From Amphritea atlantica (lineage in GTDB: Bacteria; Pseudomonadota; Gammaproteobacteria; Pseudomonadales; Balneatricaceae), in assembly GCF_900111095.1 (NCBI RefSeq), contig NZ_FOGB01000002.1, positions 1-64,000 of the forward strand: a stretch of DNA of 64,000 bases, read 5' to 3'. Numbering within the stretch: the first letter of the stretch is position 1; each line of letters starts with the position of its first letter. The position numbers were made by a program, and so were the translations under genes. The notes under the pieces were generated by a model. It worked only from the letters and a program-made list of their open reading frames with translations, was not told the origin of the DNA and did no database searches. Below, in pieces: positions 8,758-18,444 of this stretch.

Positions 8758-11499
8758 TCAGTGAGCCTCATCCCAGTTATTACCAACCCCCGCTTCCACC
8801 AGCAGAGGCACATCCAGCGCCGCAGCCGACTGCATCAGTTCGACCAGTTGGTCTGACACTGACTCAACATTGTCTTCTGGAACCTCCAGAATCAGTTCAT
8901 CGTGTACCTGCATAATCATGCGGGCACCACTATCACTATTTTGTAACCAGCTATCCACCTTCACCATCGCCTTCTTAATAATATCGGCAGCGGTACCCTG
9001 CATCGGCGCATTGATCGCGGTGCGCTCGGCCGCCTGGCGGCGCATGCCATTGCTGGCTTTAATCTCCGGCAGATACAAACGACGGCCAAACAGGGTTTCC
9101 ACATAGCCCTTCTCTGCGGCCTGTGCACGGATATCATCCATATAGCGCTGCACGCCGGGATAGGTATCAAAGTAGTGGTTGATATAGGTTTGCGCCTCAT
9201 TCCGGCCGATACCCAACTGTTTTCCCAGACCAAAAGCAGACATGCCATAAATCAAACCAAAGTTGATCGCTTTAGCACTGCGGCGCTGCTCAGAGGTGAC
9301 GCTGTCCAGCGCCACACCAAACACCTCGGCGGCGGTGGCTTTATGAACATCTTCCCCGTGGGCGAAAGCATTCAATAAGCCTTTATCCTGTGACAGGTGC
9401 GCCATGATCCGCAGCTCTATCTGAGAATAATCGGCCGCAACCAGTTTGTAACCCTGTGGAGCAACAAACGCCTGCCGGATCCGCCGCCCCTCTGCGGAAC
9501 GGATCGGAATATTCTGCAAATTAGGATCCGACGAGGAAAGCCGACCGGTGGCGGTCACCGCCTGATGGTATGAGGTATGAATCCGACCGCTGGCAGGATT
9601 GATCATCTGCGGCAGCTTATCGGTATAGGTGCTCTTCAGCTTACTCAGACCGCGATGTTCAATAATAACCTTCGGCAATGGGTAATCCAATGCCAGCTCC
9701 TGCAGCACCTCTTCAGCGGTTGAGGGGGCCCCTTTGGGGGTTTTCTTGATCACCGGCAGCTTCTGTTGCTCGAACAGAATCTCCTGCAGCTGTTTAGGAG
9801 ACCCCAGGTTGAAAGGCCCGCCCGCCAGCTCATGGGCTTTTTTCTCCAGCTCAACCAGACGCTCTCCATGCTCACGGCTCTGGATCGCCAGTTGCGTCGC
9901 ATCCACCATCGCTCCCTGCTGTTCCATGCGCGCCAGCACCTGAATCAGGGGCAGTTCAATATCGGAGAAGACAGATTCCAGTGTCGGATCCTGCTGCAGC
10001 TTTGTATTCAGCACCTGATGCAGGCGCAGCGTGATATCGGCATCTTCAGCAGCATAAGGGGCCGCCTGTTCCATCTCGATCTGATTAAAGGTCAGCTGTT
10101 TTTTGCCTTTACCGGCGATCTCTTCAAACTTAACCGTTTTCACCCCCAGATAGAAATCCGCCAGATCATCCATATTATGGCGCGAAGCGGTGGAGTTCAG
10201 GGCATAGGATTCGAGCATGGTATCAAAGGCAACGCCCTGGAGCGTAATCCCGTAACGGGCCAGCACATTCATATCATACTTAATATGCTGACCGACCTTT
10301 TTATGCGACACACTCTCCAGTAAAGGTTTCAGCTGAGCCAGTACTTCATTGCGATCCAGCTGCGCCGGGGCCCCCATATAATCATGAGCAACCGGCAGGT
10401 AAGCCGCTTTTCCAGGCTCCACCGAAAACGACAGACCAATCAGATTTGCTTCCATATAGTTGAGACTGTCTGTTTCAGTATCAAAAGCAAACAGGTCTGC
10501 GGCCTCCAGCACCTTAAGCCAGCGATCAAACTCATCCTGAGTAAGGATAGTTTCATAAACGATCTCATCCGGCAGCTGCGATTCATTCTCTAACGCTTTG
10601 GCTCCCTCGGCAGCCTCTGCATCCAGCTCACTGATCCAGCTGCGAAATTCACACTGCTGAAACAGCCGCAGCAACTGCTCATTATCGGCTACCGGCAGCG
10701 GAATATCCTCGATACCACACTCCAGATCAAGATCGGTTTTAATTGTTGCCAGCAGGTAGGACAACTCAGCGGCTTCACGGTTATCTTCCAGCTTTTTGGC
10801 CATCGTTTTTGCGCCGCGAAACCCCAGATCGGCAATTTTATCGAGATTTTCATAGAGCTCTTTAATCCCGCCGATTCCCTGCAACAACGCCAGAGCCGTT
10901 TTCTCGCCAACTCCTGGCACACCGGGGATGTTATCGACCTTATCTCCCATCAGCGCCAGATAATCGATAATCAGCTCCGGGGGAATACCAAACTTCTCAT
11001 TGACCCCATCGATATCCATATGGGAATCATTCATAGTGTTAATCAGCGTGACATGCTGGTCCACCAACTGCGCCATATCCTTATCGCCAGTAGAGATAAT
11101 CGTATGCAGCCCCTTCTCGCTCGCTTCACGGGCCAGAGTGCCAATCACATCATCCGCTTCAACCCCCTCCACACAGACCAGCGGAAAGCCCATCGCCCGG
11201 ACAATATTGTGGATCGGTTCAATCTGGGTACGCAGATCATCCGGCATCGGCGGACGCTGAGCTTTATAGTCCGGATAGATCTCATCACGAAATGTTTTCC
11301 CTTTGGCATCAAACACCACCGCCACCGGACTTTGGGGATACTGTTTTATCAGGCTGCGTAACATACTGGTGACCAGACGCACGGCACCGGTCGGAACTCC
11401 CTCAGAGGTGCGCATATCGGCCTGCTGAGCAGCAAAAAATGCCCGATACAGGTATGAGGATCCATCGACTAAGATAATAGGAGAAGTATTTGCGGTCAT
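8758..11499 (-). CDS. polA: DNA polymerase I
   Basis: It fills gaps and removes RNA primers during lagging-strand synthesis and excision repair. The 913-residue protein has three domains. The first is an N-terminal 5'-3' exonuclease (about 1-290; [42 protein letters not shown]). The second is a 3'-5' proofreading domain with Exo I DTETDSL. The third is a family A polymerase with motif [15 protein letters not shown], motif [15 protein letters not shown] and motif [15 protein letters not shown]. All key acidic residues are present, so proofreading should be active. It is slightly shorter than the E. coli enzyme (928). Confidence 0.98.
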   Translation of the reverse strand: MTANTSPIILVDGSSYLYRAFFAAQQADMRTSEGVPTGAVRLVTSMLRSLIKQYPQSPVAVVFDAKGKTFRDEIYPDYKAQRPPMPDDLRTQIEPIHNIVRAMGFPLVCVEGVEADDVIGTLAREASEKGLHTIISTGDKDMAQLVDQHVTLINTMNDSHMDIDGVNEKFGIPPELIIDYLALMGDKVDNIPGVPGVGEKTALALLQGIGGIKELYENLDKIADLGFRGAKTMAKKLEDNREAAELSYLLATIKTDLDLECGIEDIPLPVADNEQLLRLFQQCEFRSWISELDAEAAEGAKALENESQLPDEIVYETILTQDEFDRWLKVLEAADLFAFDTETDSLNYMEANLIGLSFSVEPGKAAYLPVAHDYMGAPAQLDRNEVLAQLKPLLESVSHKKVGQHIKYDMNVLARYGITLQGVAFDTMLESYALNSTASRHNMDDLADFYLGVKTVKFEEIAGKGKKQLTFNQIEMEQAAPYAAEDADITLRLHQVLNTKLQQDPTLESVFSDIELPLIQVLARMEQQGAMVDATQLAIQSREHGERLVELEKKAHELAGGPFNLGSPKQLQEILFEQQKLPVIKKTPKGAPSTAEEVLQELALDYPLPKVIIEHRGLSKLKSTYTDKLPQMINPASGRIHTSYHQAVTATGRLSSSDPNLQNIPIRSAEGRRIRQAFVAPQGYKLVAADYSQIELRIMAHLSQDKGLLNAFAHGEDVHKATAAEVFGVALDSVTSEQRRSAKAINFGLIYGMSAFGLGKQLGIGRNEAQTYINHYFDTYPGVQRYMDDIRAQAAEKGYVETLFGRRLYLPEIKASNGMRRQAAERTAINAPMQGTAADIIKKAMVKVDSWLQNSDSGARMIMQVHDELILEVPEDNVESVSDQLVELMQSAAALDVPLLVEAGVGNNWDEAH

Positions 11500-11614
11500 G
11501 GTATTGCAGTCATTGTCCGTCAGGAGATATTGTTATCGGGTTTGGTGCCCGGAAGTACCATCATATTAGATTAGCCTCCGACACAGAAGGGGCGTCTCAG
11601 TTCACGGAGTGGTT

Positions 11615-11902
11615 ATGAAAAAATTTTTAATCCTGCTTACCCTGCTGTGCTCAATCTCTCTGGTGCCAACAGCCAGTGCCGATGTGTTACCAGAGTTTGA
11701 TGACAATGAACCGGTGGTCACCATACGCCACGGAGAAAAGGCCACCTACTTTGAGTATCGGGTAAACGGTAAACTGAAAGAGATAAAAGTTAAGCCGGTG
11801 GTCGGCAAAACTTACTATCTGCGACCCACCGAAGAGGGGGAGTTTCAGCGATTTGAAGACTCCAGTCTGATGTTGCCTAAATGGATTCTTTTCAGCTGGT
11901 AA
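11615..11902 (+). CDS. DUF2782 family exported protein
   Basis: This is a small exported protein of unknown role, found between polA and thrB in Pseudomonas and relatives. It has 95 residues with a signal peptide (MKKFLILLTLLCSISLVPTA) and a short beta-rich body (VTIRHGEKATYFEYRVNGKLKEI). It ends with the aromatic tail LPKWILFSW. The start is the ATG at 11615, six bases after GGAG; a GTG two codons upstream is less likely. It is 16 bases upstream of thrB and probably cotranscribed with it. Confidence 0.82.
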   Translation: MKKFLILLTLLCSISLVPTASADVLPEFDDNEPVVTIRHGEKATYFEYRVNGKLKEIKVKPVVGKTYYLRPTEEGEFQRFEDSSLMLPKWILFSW

Positions 11903-11918
11903 AAAATAAGCGGTATTT

Positions 11919-12869
11919 ATGGCTGTATATACACATGTGAGTAACACCGATCTGAAAACCCTGTTACAGGATTTCGATCTCGGAGAGCTGGTTGATTTCA
12001 AAGGGATCGACGGCGGCATCGAAAACACCAACTATTTTGTCACCCTGAATGATGGGGCCGGGAAACATGAGTATGTACTTACTCTCTTTGAAGAGCTGAC
12101 TCATGATGAGATGCCCTATTTTGTTGAACTGACCACCTGGCTAGCTGAGCGAGGTTGCCCGGTGCCCTTTCCGTTCAAAGATCGCAACGGCATCGCCCTG
12201 AAAGCACTGCATGGCCGCCCGGCGCTGCTGCAATCCAGACTGTCCGGCAACCATATTGAGAAACTGACACCGGAACATTGCCGCCAGATAGGCGCCGCGC
12301 TGGGGCAGTTTCATCAGGCAGGTCTCGATTTTTATATGCAGCGTCAGGCCCATCGCGGCGTGTTCTGGTGGCGCCGGGAATCGCAGCAGATTGCCAGCAA
12401 GCTCAGTGATGAAGATGCGCAACTGTTACGCACAGAAGTAACCCTGTTTGAACAACTCAGGGAGCAACCCTGGAACCTGCCGCAGGGTGCAATTCATGGG
12501 GATCTGTTCCATGATAACGCTCTGTTTGAGGGCGATCAGCTGAGCGCGATTCTGGATATCTACAATGCCTGCACCGGTTATCTGCTCTATGATCTGGCGA
12601 TTGTCGCCAATGATTGGTGCGTTAATCCGGATGGCTCGATTGACCCGCAACGGGAACAGGCACTGCTCACCGCCTATGGCGAAGTCAGACCCTTCGACGA
12701 CAACGAATACCTCGCCTGGCCCCAACTGGTGAGAACCGCAGCGATGCGTTTCTGGTTATCCCGACTGATCCCGGCGCTGGACCCCAACTCCACCCAGAAG
12801 ATCAAAGACCCGGAAGAGTTCCGCCGGATATTGCTACAGCGGATTAAGACCCCTGCGGCGTTACCCTAG
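11919..12869 (+). CDS. thrB: Homoserine kinase, aminoglycoside-phosphotransferase fold
   Basis: It phosphorylates homoserine with ATP in threonine synthesis. The 316-residue protein is the APH/choline-kinase-like type found in Pseudomonas and alphaproteobacteria, not the GHMP kinase of enterics. Visible marks are the N-terminal GIENTNYFV loop, the catalytic Brenner motif AIHGDLFHDNALF, and the metal-binding ILDIYNACTGYLLYDLAI. It follows the DUF2782 gene by 16 bases. Confidence 0.93.
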   Translation: MAVYTHVSNTDLKTLLQDFDLGELVDFKGIDGGIENTNYFVTLNDGAGKHEYVLTLFEELTHDEMPYFVELTTWLAERGCPVPFPFKDRNGIALKALHGRPALLQSRLSGNHIEKLTPEHCRQIGAALGQFHQAGLDFYMQRQAHRGVFWWRRESQQIASKLSDEDAQLLRTEVTLFEQLREQPWNLPQGAIHGDLFHDNALFEGDQLSAILDIYNACTGYLLYDLAIVANDWCVNPDGSIDPQREQALLTAYGEVRPFDDNEYLAWPQLVRTAAMRFWLSRLIPALDPNSTQKIKDPEEFRRILLQRIKTPAALP

Positions 12870-12918
12870 CTCGTGGTATTAACCTGGACTGCACAACCAA
12901 TATAACAATTTTGATTCC

Positions 12919-12999
12919 AGGAGCGGCTTTAGCATGCCCTCTGCGTACCCGCCGCGAATGGAAATATTCCAATATTGATCGCGGCTGGAAGCCGCTCCT
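12919..12999. repeat. REP/BIME-like inverted repeat
   Basis: AGGAGCGGCTT (12919-12929) is the exact reverse complement of AAGCCGCTCCT (12989-12999). Inside are a second pair, GCCGCGA near 12951 and TCGCGGC near 12979, and the palindrome GGAAATATTCC. The GGAGCGGCTT-type core is like REP sequences of Pseudomonas and marine gammaproteobacteria. After it, 13020-13075 contains a further repetitive stretch with GAGTCACGAGCAAGTCACG and GAGCGACGAGCAACGG, probably another dispersed element. It lies between thrB and uvrD. Confidence 0.6.
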
Positions 13000-13155
13000 A
13001 CAAATGTAAAGCAGGCTCTTTCGAGTCACGAGCAAGTCACGCTCTTTGTGACGTTCGAGCGACGAGCAACGGCTCTTTAAGATCTGTCTGGCCTCCGACC
13101 GCCCCGGCCGTTATAATCTCCACTGAATATTTATACAGCTATCTGAAGAAGCCCT

Positions 13156-15372
13156 ATGGACGTATCCCATCTCCTTGATTCCCTTAATGAAGCCCAGCGG
13201 GAAGCGGTCTCCGCTCCGGTCTGTAACATGCTGGTGCTGGCGGGTGCCGGTTCCGGTAAAACCCGGGTACTGGTACACCGGATCGCCTGGCTGGTGCAGA
13301 CCGAGGGGCTCTCCCCCTACTCAATTATGGCGGTGACCTTCACCAATAAAGCCGCCAAAGAGATGCGCGGCCGGATAGAGGAGCTGATGGGACTCAACCC
13401 CAGCGGCATGTGGGTTGGCACCTTTCACGGTCTGGCTCACCGTATTCTGCGGGCTCACTGGCGCGATGCCGGCCTGACGGAAAACTTTCAGATCATGGAT
13501 TCCGATGATCAGCTGCGGCTGATTAAGCGGCTGGCTAAAGAGATGAATCTGGACGACAGTCGCTGGCCGGCCCGGCAATTTCAGTGGTATATCAACGCCC
13601 AGAAGGATGAAGGGCTGCGTGCCCGCCATATCGAGGCTGGTGGCGATCCTAATGCTCAGGTGATGCTGAATGTTTATGCCGCCTATGAGGATGCCTGTGA
13701 CCGCGGAGGTATGGTTGATTTTGGTGAGTTACTGCTACGTTGCCTGGAGCTGCTGCGGGACCACAACCCCACACTGCTGGAACATTACCAGGAACGTTTC
13801 CGCTATATTCTGGTAGATGAGTTTCAGGATACCAACTCCATCCAGTATGCCTGGCTGAAGCTGCTCTGCCAGCCAATGGACCCACGTAAGCCGAAGCCGG
13901 AAAAACTGATGGCGGTTGGGGATGATGACCAGTCTATCTACGGCTGGCGCGGCGCCAAGATCGAAAATATCCAGCGTTTCAATCAGGATTTCCATGAAAC
14001 AATGGTGGTTAAGCTGGAACAGAACTACCGTTCCAGCAACACCATTCTGCAGGCGGCTAATGATGTCATCCGCAACAATCAGGGACGTCTGGGTAAAGAG
14101 TTGCGCACAGATCAGGCAGATGGCGAGCTGATATCCCTCTACGCGGCCTTCAATGAACAGGACGAATCACGCTTTATTGTTGATCAGATAGATAGCTGGG
14201 TCAGAAAAGGCAATCTGCGCAGCGAGACAGCGATTCTGTATCGCTCCAATGCCCAGTCGCGGGTATTAGAGGAGGCGCTGATCCGTGCCGGAATGCCTTA
14301 CCGCATCTACGGCGGACAACGCTTTTATGACCGCCTGGAGATCAAAAACGCCCTCGCTTACCTGCGCCTGATCAACAACCGGGAGGACGATACCGCCATG
14401 GAGCGGGTGATCAATGTGCCCACCCGGGGTATTGGTGGCAAAACCCTCGAAGAGGTGCGTTTACATGCCCGCACCGAGGGGGTATCCATGTGGCGGGCGG
14501 CGAACGAGGTGATTGAGCTGAATAAACTCACCGCCCGGGCAGCAAATGCTTTGCAAGCCTTTATCGACCTGGTCGAGCAGATCGCACAGGAAACCGAAGG
14601 TACCGATCTGCACGAACTGACCGAACATGCCATTAAACGGTCGGGGCTGATCGAGCACCACCTCAAAGAGAAAGGAGAGAAAGCCCAGGCCCGGGTGGAA
14701 AACCTTGAAGAGCTGATCAGCGCAGCGCGCCAGTACCTGTCAACCTGGCAACCCGACCTGGAAGGCAATGAGAACAGCACGCCGCTGACGGCATTTCTCG
14801 ATGATGCGGCGCTGGATGCCGGCGAGGCTCAGGCTGAAGAACATCAGGATTCGGTACAGTTGATGACCCTGCACTCGGCGAAGGGACTGGAGTTCCCGCT
14901 GGTGTTTCTGGCCGGTATGGAGGAGGGGTTATTCCCCCACAAGATGTCAATTGAGGAGGGTGGCCGCCTGGAAGAGGAGCGCCGGCTCTGTTATGTAGGA
15001 ATCACCCGGGCGATGCAGAAACTGTTTATCACCTATGCAGAATCCCGTCGTCTGCACGGTAATGAAACCTTTAACCGCCCCTCCCGCTTTATCCGCGAAA
15101 TACCGGATAGCTGCCTTGAAGAGGTGCGCCTCAACGCCAGTGTCAGCCGCCCGGTGACTGCGCGGCAACCACAACGCCCATCAATGTTTGACCACGCTGA
15201 GGTGCCTGAAACACAGATTATTCTGGGGCAACGGGTCAGTCACCAGATTTTCGGTGATGGTATTGTGGTGAATTATGAAGGCTCTGGCCCCAAAGCCCGG
15301 GTGCAGGTCAACTTTGATTCCGAAGGGAGTAAATGGCTGGTGGTCGGTTATGCGAACCTGCAACCGGCATAG
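13156..15372 (+). CDS. uvrD: DNA helicase II, UvrD
   Basis: This superfamily 1A 3'-5' helicase displaces the UvrC-incised oligonucleotide and the mismatch-repair strand. The 738-residue protein has motif I GAGSGKTRVL, Ia AVTFTNKAAKEM, II VDEFQDTN, III GDDDQSIYGWRGA, IV EQNYRSS, V LMTLHSAKGLEFP and VI EERRLCYVGITRA. A C-terminal Tudor-like tail ends in VVGYANLQPA. The length is close to that of E. coli UvrD (720). It is distinguished from Rep by the long C-terminal tail. Confidence 0.95.
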   Translation: MDVSHLLDSLNEAQREAVSAPVCNMLVLAGAGSGKTRVLVHRIAWLVQTEGLSPYSIMAVTFTNKAAKEMRGRIEELMGLNPSGMWVGTFHGLAHRILRAHWRDAGLTENFQIMDSDDQLRLIKRLAKEMNLDDSRWPARQFQWYINAQKDEGLRARHIEAGGDPNAQVMLNVYAAYEDACDRGGMVDFGELLLRCLELLRDHNPTLLEHYQERFRYILVDEFQDTNSIQYAWLKLLCQPMDPRKPKPEKLMAVGDDDQSIYGWRGAKIENIQRFNQDFHETMVVKLEQNYRSSNTILQAANDVIRNNQGRLGKELRTDQADGELISLYAAFNEQDESRFIVDQIDSWVRKGNLRSETAILYRSNAQSRVLEEALIRAGMPYRIYGGQRFYDRLEIKNALAYLRLINNREDDTAMERVINVPTRGIGGKTLEEVRLHARTEGVSMWRAANEVIELNKLTARAANALQAFIDLVEQIAQETEGTDLHELTEHAIKRSGLIEHHLKEKGEKAQARVENLEELISAARQYLSTWQPDLEGNENSTPLTAFLDDAALDAGEAQAEEHQDSVQLMTLHSAKGLEFPLVFLAGMEEGLFPHKMSIEEGGRLEEERRLCYVGITRAMQKLFITYAESRRLHGNETFNRPSRFIREIPDSCLEEVRLNASVSRPVTARQPQRPSMFDHAEVPETQIILGQRVSHQIFGDGIVVNYEGSGPKARVQVNFDSEGSKWLVVGYANLQPA

Positions 15373-15457
15373 CCCTGAGCATTAGGGTCAGCCGACACTG
15401 TTATAACCGGTACGGCTGCCGATACAGTGTTTATAAGCGGCCTGAGAGGGAGAGGCA

Positions 15458-16687
15458 ATGCTACACAGAATCTGGCTGGGATTTTTCCTGCTCGCCTTTC
15501 TCGGCGGCCTGTATCAATGGCTGGCACTCGGCGATGCCGACGTTTTTCAGCGGATGGTGCAATCTACTTTTGATATGTCAAAGCTATCAGTGGAGCTGGC
15601 GCTGGGGCTGATCGGCACACTGGCGTTCTGGCTGGGCATTATGAAGCTGGCGGAAGCGGCTGGACTGGTGGAAAAGATGGCCAATGGTCTCAGCCCACTG
15701 TTTACCCGGCTGATGCCTGAGGTACCCAAAGGGCACCCGGCGATCGGCTCAATGACCATGAATCTGTCCGCCAATATACTCGGGCTGGATAATGCAGCAA
15801 CGCCACTGGGGTTAAAAGCGATGCAGGATCTGCAACTGCTCAACCCGGATAAAGCACGTGCCACGAATGCTCAGATTCTGTTCCTGGTGCTGAATACATC
15901 CTCGGTTACCCTGTTCCCAATCACCGTGTTTCTCTACCGTGCCCAACAGGGCTCGCCTGATCCGACCTCGGTGTTTATTCCCATCCTGATCGCCACCTGC
16001 TGCTCTACCCTGGCGGGTTTGCTGGCGGTCGCCTGGGTACAGAAGATCCGTTTGTGGGAGCGGGTAACTCTGTTCTATCTGGGAGGCTTCTTTGCCCTCT
16101 TGCTGGCCTTTCTCGGCTACTTCGCCACGCTCACCGTTGATCAGTTGCAGCAGCAATCATCACTGATCGGCAATCTGATGATCTTCAGTGCCATTATCTG
16201 CTTTCTCGGGGCCGCCCACCTGAAAGGAGTGAATATCTATGAAACCTTTGTCGAGGGGGCAAAAGAGGGATTTTCAGTCGCTATTATGATTATCCCCTAT
16301 CTGCTGGCGATGCTGGTGGCAATCGGCGTGTTTCGCGCCAGCGGCGTGATGGATGGTGCTATCTGGCTGCTGCGGGAGGGTATCTCGCTGCTGGGGGTGG
16401 ATACCCGTTTCGTGGATGCTCTGCCCACCGCACTGATGAAGCCACTCAGTGGCTCCGGGGCCCGGGCCATGATGCTGGATGCGATCAACACCCATGGGGT
16501 AGATTCATTTGCCGGTCGAATGGCCGCGATTATTCAGGGGTCAACGGAAACCACCTTCTATGTACTGGCGGTCTATTTTGGCTCAGTGGGTGTACGTCAT
16601 ACCCGCCATGCCCTGGCCTGCGGACTGACCGCAGACCTGGCAGGGATTATCAGTGCAATTGTGGTGGGATACTGGTTTTTTGGCTAA
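15458..16687 (+). CDS. Fused SpmA/SpmB-like nucleoside-recognition (Gate) domain membrane protein
   Basis: This 409-residue membrane protein carries two Gate domains. The N-terminal half (about 50-200, with ANGLSPLFTRLMPEVPKGHP and NLSANILGLDNAATPLG) resembles Bacillus SpmA. The C-terminal half (about 245-405, GFSVAIMIIPYLLAMLVAIGVF, GSTETTFYVLAVYFGSVG) resembles SpmB. In Gram-negative bacteria the two are often fused and the role is unknown; it has nothing to do with sporulation here. A good ribosome site (GGGAGAGG) precedes the ATG. It ends seven bases from a convergent thioesterase gene. Confidence 0.85.
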   Translation: MLHRIWLGFFLLAFLGGLYQWLALGDADVFQRMVQSTFDMSKLSVELALGLIGTLAFWLGIMKLAEAAGLVEKMANGLSPLFTRLMPEVPKGHPAIGSMTMNLSANILGLDNAATPLGLKAMQDLQLLNPDKARATNAQILFLVLNTSSVTLFPITVFLYRAQQGSPDPTSVFIPILIATCCSTLAGLLAVAWVQKIRLWERVTLFYLGGFFALLLAFLGYFATLTVDQLQQQSSLIGNLMIFSAIICFLGAAHLKGVNIYETFVEGAKEGFSVAIMIIPYLLAMLVAIGVFRASGVMDGAIWLLREGISLLGVDTRFVDALPTALMKPLSGSGARAMMLDAINTHGVDSFAGRMAAIIQGSTETTFYVLAVYFGSVGVRHTRHALACGLTADLAGIISAIVVGYWFFG

Positions 16688-16694
16688 CGAGGCG

Positions 16695-17093
16695 TTAGTG
16701 CCCAAAGTCCAGCGCCCGGATATGACCATGGCCATCGATAGCCACCTGAACACACTCCGTTTCTGATACTTTGCGCAGATCCCGGCCGTCAGGACAGCAA
16801 CCCCAGATCTCAACATTGATTCGCAGTGAGCTGGTGCCCTGCTCTTTAATGCGGGTATAAAAGCTCAGAATAGTCCCCTCCAGCACCGGCGCCATAAAAC
16901 TCATCGCCCCGATAGAGACAGTGGCAACCCGGCCCTCTGCCGCTTCCGCCGCCCGGATCTCTGCCGCCAGAACCGCCTGAGAAGCAACCCAGCCACCATA
17001 AACATCACCAAACATATTGGCGGCTGCCCCGGACGCAGGACAACGAAGGCTTAGTTCACCTTCGGGCTTTAAGAGAGTCTTATCGGTATTCAT
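16695..17093 (-). CDS. Acyl-CoA thioesterase, YciA-like hotdog fold
   Basis: It is predicted to hydrolyse acyl-CoA thioesters. The 132-residue single hotdog domain resembles E. coli YciA. The segment MFGDVYGGWVASQAVLAAE holds the catalytic Asp and the helix start, followed by VSIGAMSFMAPVLEGTILSF and the strand GTSSLRINVEIWG. Substrate chain length cannot be read from the sequence. It is convergent with the Gate-domain gene and divergent from pstS. Confidence 0.8.
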   Translation of the reverse strand: MNTDKTLLKPEGELSLRCPASGAAANMFGDVYGGWVASQAVLAAEIRAAEAAEGRVATVSIGAMSFMAPVLEGTILSFYTRIKEQGTSSLRINVEIWGCCPDGRDLRKVSETECVQVAIDGHGHIRALDFGH

Positions 17094-17212
17094 ATCAGGT
17101 GTGTTCCCGCATAGTATTTATATTTGCTGGGTATATTTTACTACCAAATACCCAACTCAGGTCTAGCTAAAATAAGTGAGTCCAGCAAACCCGGCAGCAG
17201 AAAACTTTTCAA

Positions 17213-17247
17213 TATGTCACATGTTTGTCACAAATAGCCCTTATATT
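17213..17247 (+). promoter_or_regulatory. Pho box and promoter of pstS
   Basis: Two direct repeats, TGTCAC at 17215-17220 and TGTCAC at 17226-17231, are spaced by 11 bases, and each is preceded by T/A as in the PhoB consensus. A TATATT -10 box follows at 17242-17247, eleven bases after the second repeat. The Pho box thus takes the place of a -35, as in known PhoB-activated promoters. It lies about 80 bases before the pstS ATG. The cognate PhoB and PhoR are encoded at 28405-30423. Confidence 0.85.
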
Positions 17248-17312
17248 CCTCTCATCGATTTAATACTGATCGTTTTAAAAGCGTATTCAAACCCGACTCT
17301 GTGGAGCTTGTA

Positions 17313-18284
17313 ATGAAACCAATGAAGAAAATTTTTGCGGCTGTTGCACTGACAGCAACCTGCCTAACTGCTTCTGCAGCTGACCTGCTGGATCCAAACC
17401 TGCCAACTTACTCAAAAGCTTCTGGTGTTTCTGGAAACCTTTCTTCTGTAGGTTCAGACACCCTGGCTAACCTGATGACCATGTGGGCTGAAGAGTTCAA
17501 ACGTAACTATCCAAACGTTAACGTTCAGATTCAGGCAGCCGGTTCTTCTACTGCACCTCCCGCGCTGACCGAAGGAACGTCTAACGTCGGCCCTATGTCC
17601 CGTAAGATGAAGGACAAGGAACTGGAAGCGTTTGAAAAGAAATATGGTTACAAGCCAACCGCTATTCCGGTTGCGATCGACGCTCTGGCAGTCTTCGTAA
17701 ACAAAGATAACGCCATCGAAGGTCTGACCATTCCTCAGGTTGACGCGATCTTCTCTTCTACCCGTAAATGTGGTCTGACTGACGACGTTAACACCTGGGG
17801 TGATGTAGGTGCTACCGGTGCTATCGCATCTCAGGGCTTCCAGATCTTTGGCCGTAACTCTGTATCCGGTACTTACGGTTACTTCAAGAAGCACGCGCTG
17901 TGTAAAGGTGACTACCGCAACAACGTAAACGAGCAGCCAGGTTCTGCATCTGTAGTGCAGTCTGTTTCTACTTCCCTGAACGGTATCGGTTACTCAGGTA
18001 TCGGTTACAAGACCTCTTCTGTTCGTGCTCTGCCACTGACCAAGAAAGCCGGTACTCCATTTGTTGAAGCGACTCCCGATAACGCTCTGAACGGTTCTTA
18101 CCCTCTGGCACGCGCTCTGTACATCTATGTGAACAAGAAGCCTGGTCAGGATCTGGCACCACTGGAGCGTGAGTTCCTGAAGATGGTTCTGTCTAAAGTA
18201 GGCCAGGAAGTGGTTGTTAAGGATGGTTACATCCCACTGCCAGCCACTCTGGTTGAGAAGAAAATGAAGGAACTGGGTCTGTAA
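17313..18284 (+). CDS. pstS: Phosphate ABC transporter periplasmic binding protein
   Basis: It captures phosphate in the periplasm for the PstCAB transporter. The 323-residue precursor has a signal peptide (cut near ...TASA-ADLL). The mature type II binding fold shows the phosphate-loop segments [18 protein letters not shown] and SVSGTYGYF. The ATG at 17313 follows GGAG; a GTG four codons earlier is an alternative. Codon choice differs from the neighbours (frequent TCT, CGT, GGT, GTT, AAC), as expected for a very highly expressed gene. A terminator (18322-18350) separates it from pstC. Confidence 0.93.
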   Translation: MKPMKKIFAAVALTATCLTASAADLLDPNLPTYSKASGVSGNLSSVGSDTLANLMTMWAEEFKRNYPNVNVQIQAAGSSTAPPALTEGTSNVGPMSRKMKDKELEAFEKKYGYKPTAIPVAIDALAVFVNKDNAIEGLTIPQVDAIFSSTRKCGLTDDVNTWGDVGATGAIASQGFQIFGRNSVSGTYGYFKKHALCKGDYRNNVNEQPGSASVVQSVSTSLNGIGYSGIGYKTSSVRALPLTKKAGTPFVEATPDNALNGSYPLARALYIYVNKKPGQDLAPLEREFLKMVLSKVGQEVVVKDGYIPLPATLVEKKMKELGL

Positions 18285-18321
18285 TACAGACTTTTATTCC
18301 CGGGTTATCAGACCCACACCA

Positions 18322-18350
18322 AAAAAAGGAGCCTTTATGGCTCCTTTTTT
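18322..18350 (+). terminator. Terminator between pstS and pstC
   Basis: The stem AAAAAAGGAGCC, loop TTTAT and GGCTCCTTTTTT form a near-perfect hairpin with a T-run. It would give an abundant monocistronic pstS message. The downstream pstCAB-phoU genes have their own Pho box. Confidence 0.88.
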
Positions 18351-18374
18351 AATGATGTAAAAGTTTTATTACAG

Positions 18375-18396
18375 TTCTGTAACATTTCTGTCATCA
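18375..18396 (+). promoter_or_regulatory. Pho box upstream of pstC
   Basis: The repeats CTGTAAC (18377-18383) and CTGTCAT (18388-18394) are separated by ATTT, an 11-base period that fits the PhoB consensus closely. It lies about 50 bases upstream of the pstC ATG and just after the pstS terminator, so pstCAB-phoU can be induced separately. The -10 is not certain; TTTATC near 18403-18408 is a candidate. Confidence 0.8.
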
Positions 18397-18444
18397 AGTC
18401 AGTTTATCGTGGCGCCATAACTTTTTTATAATTGTAGAAATGTC

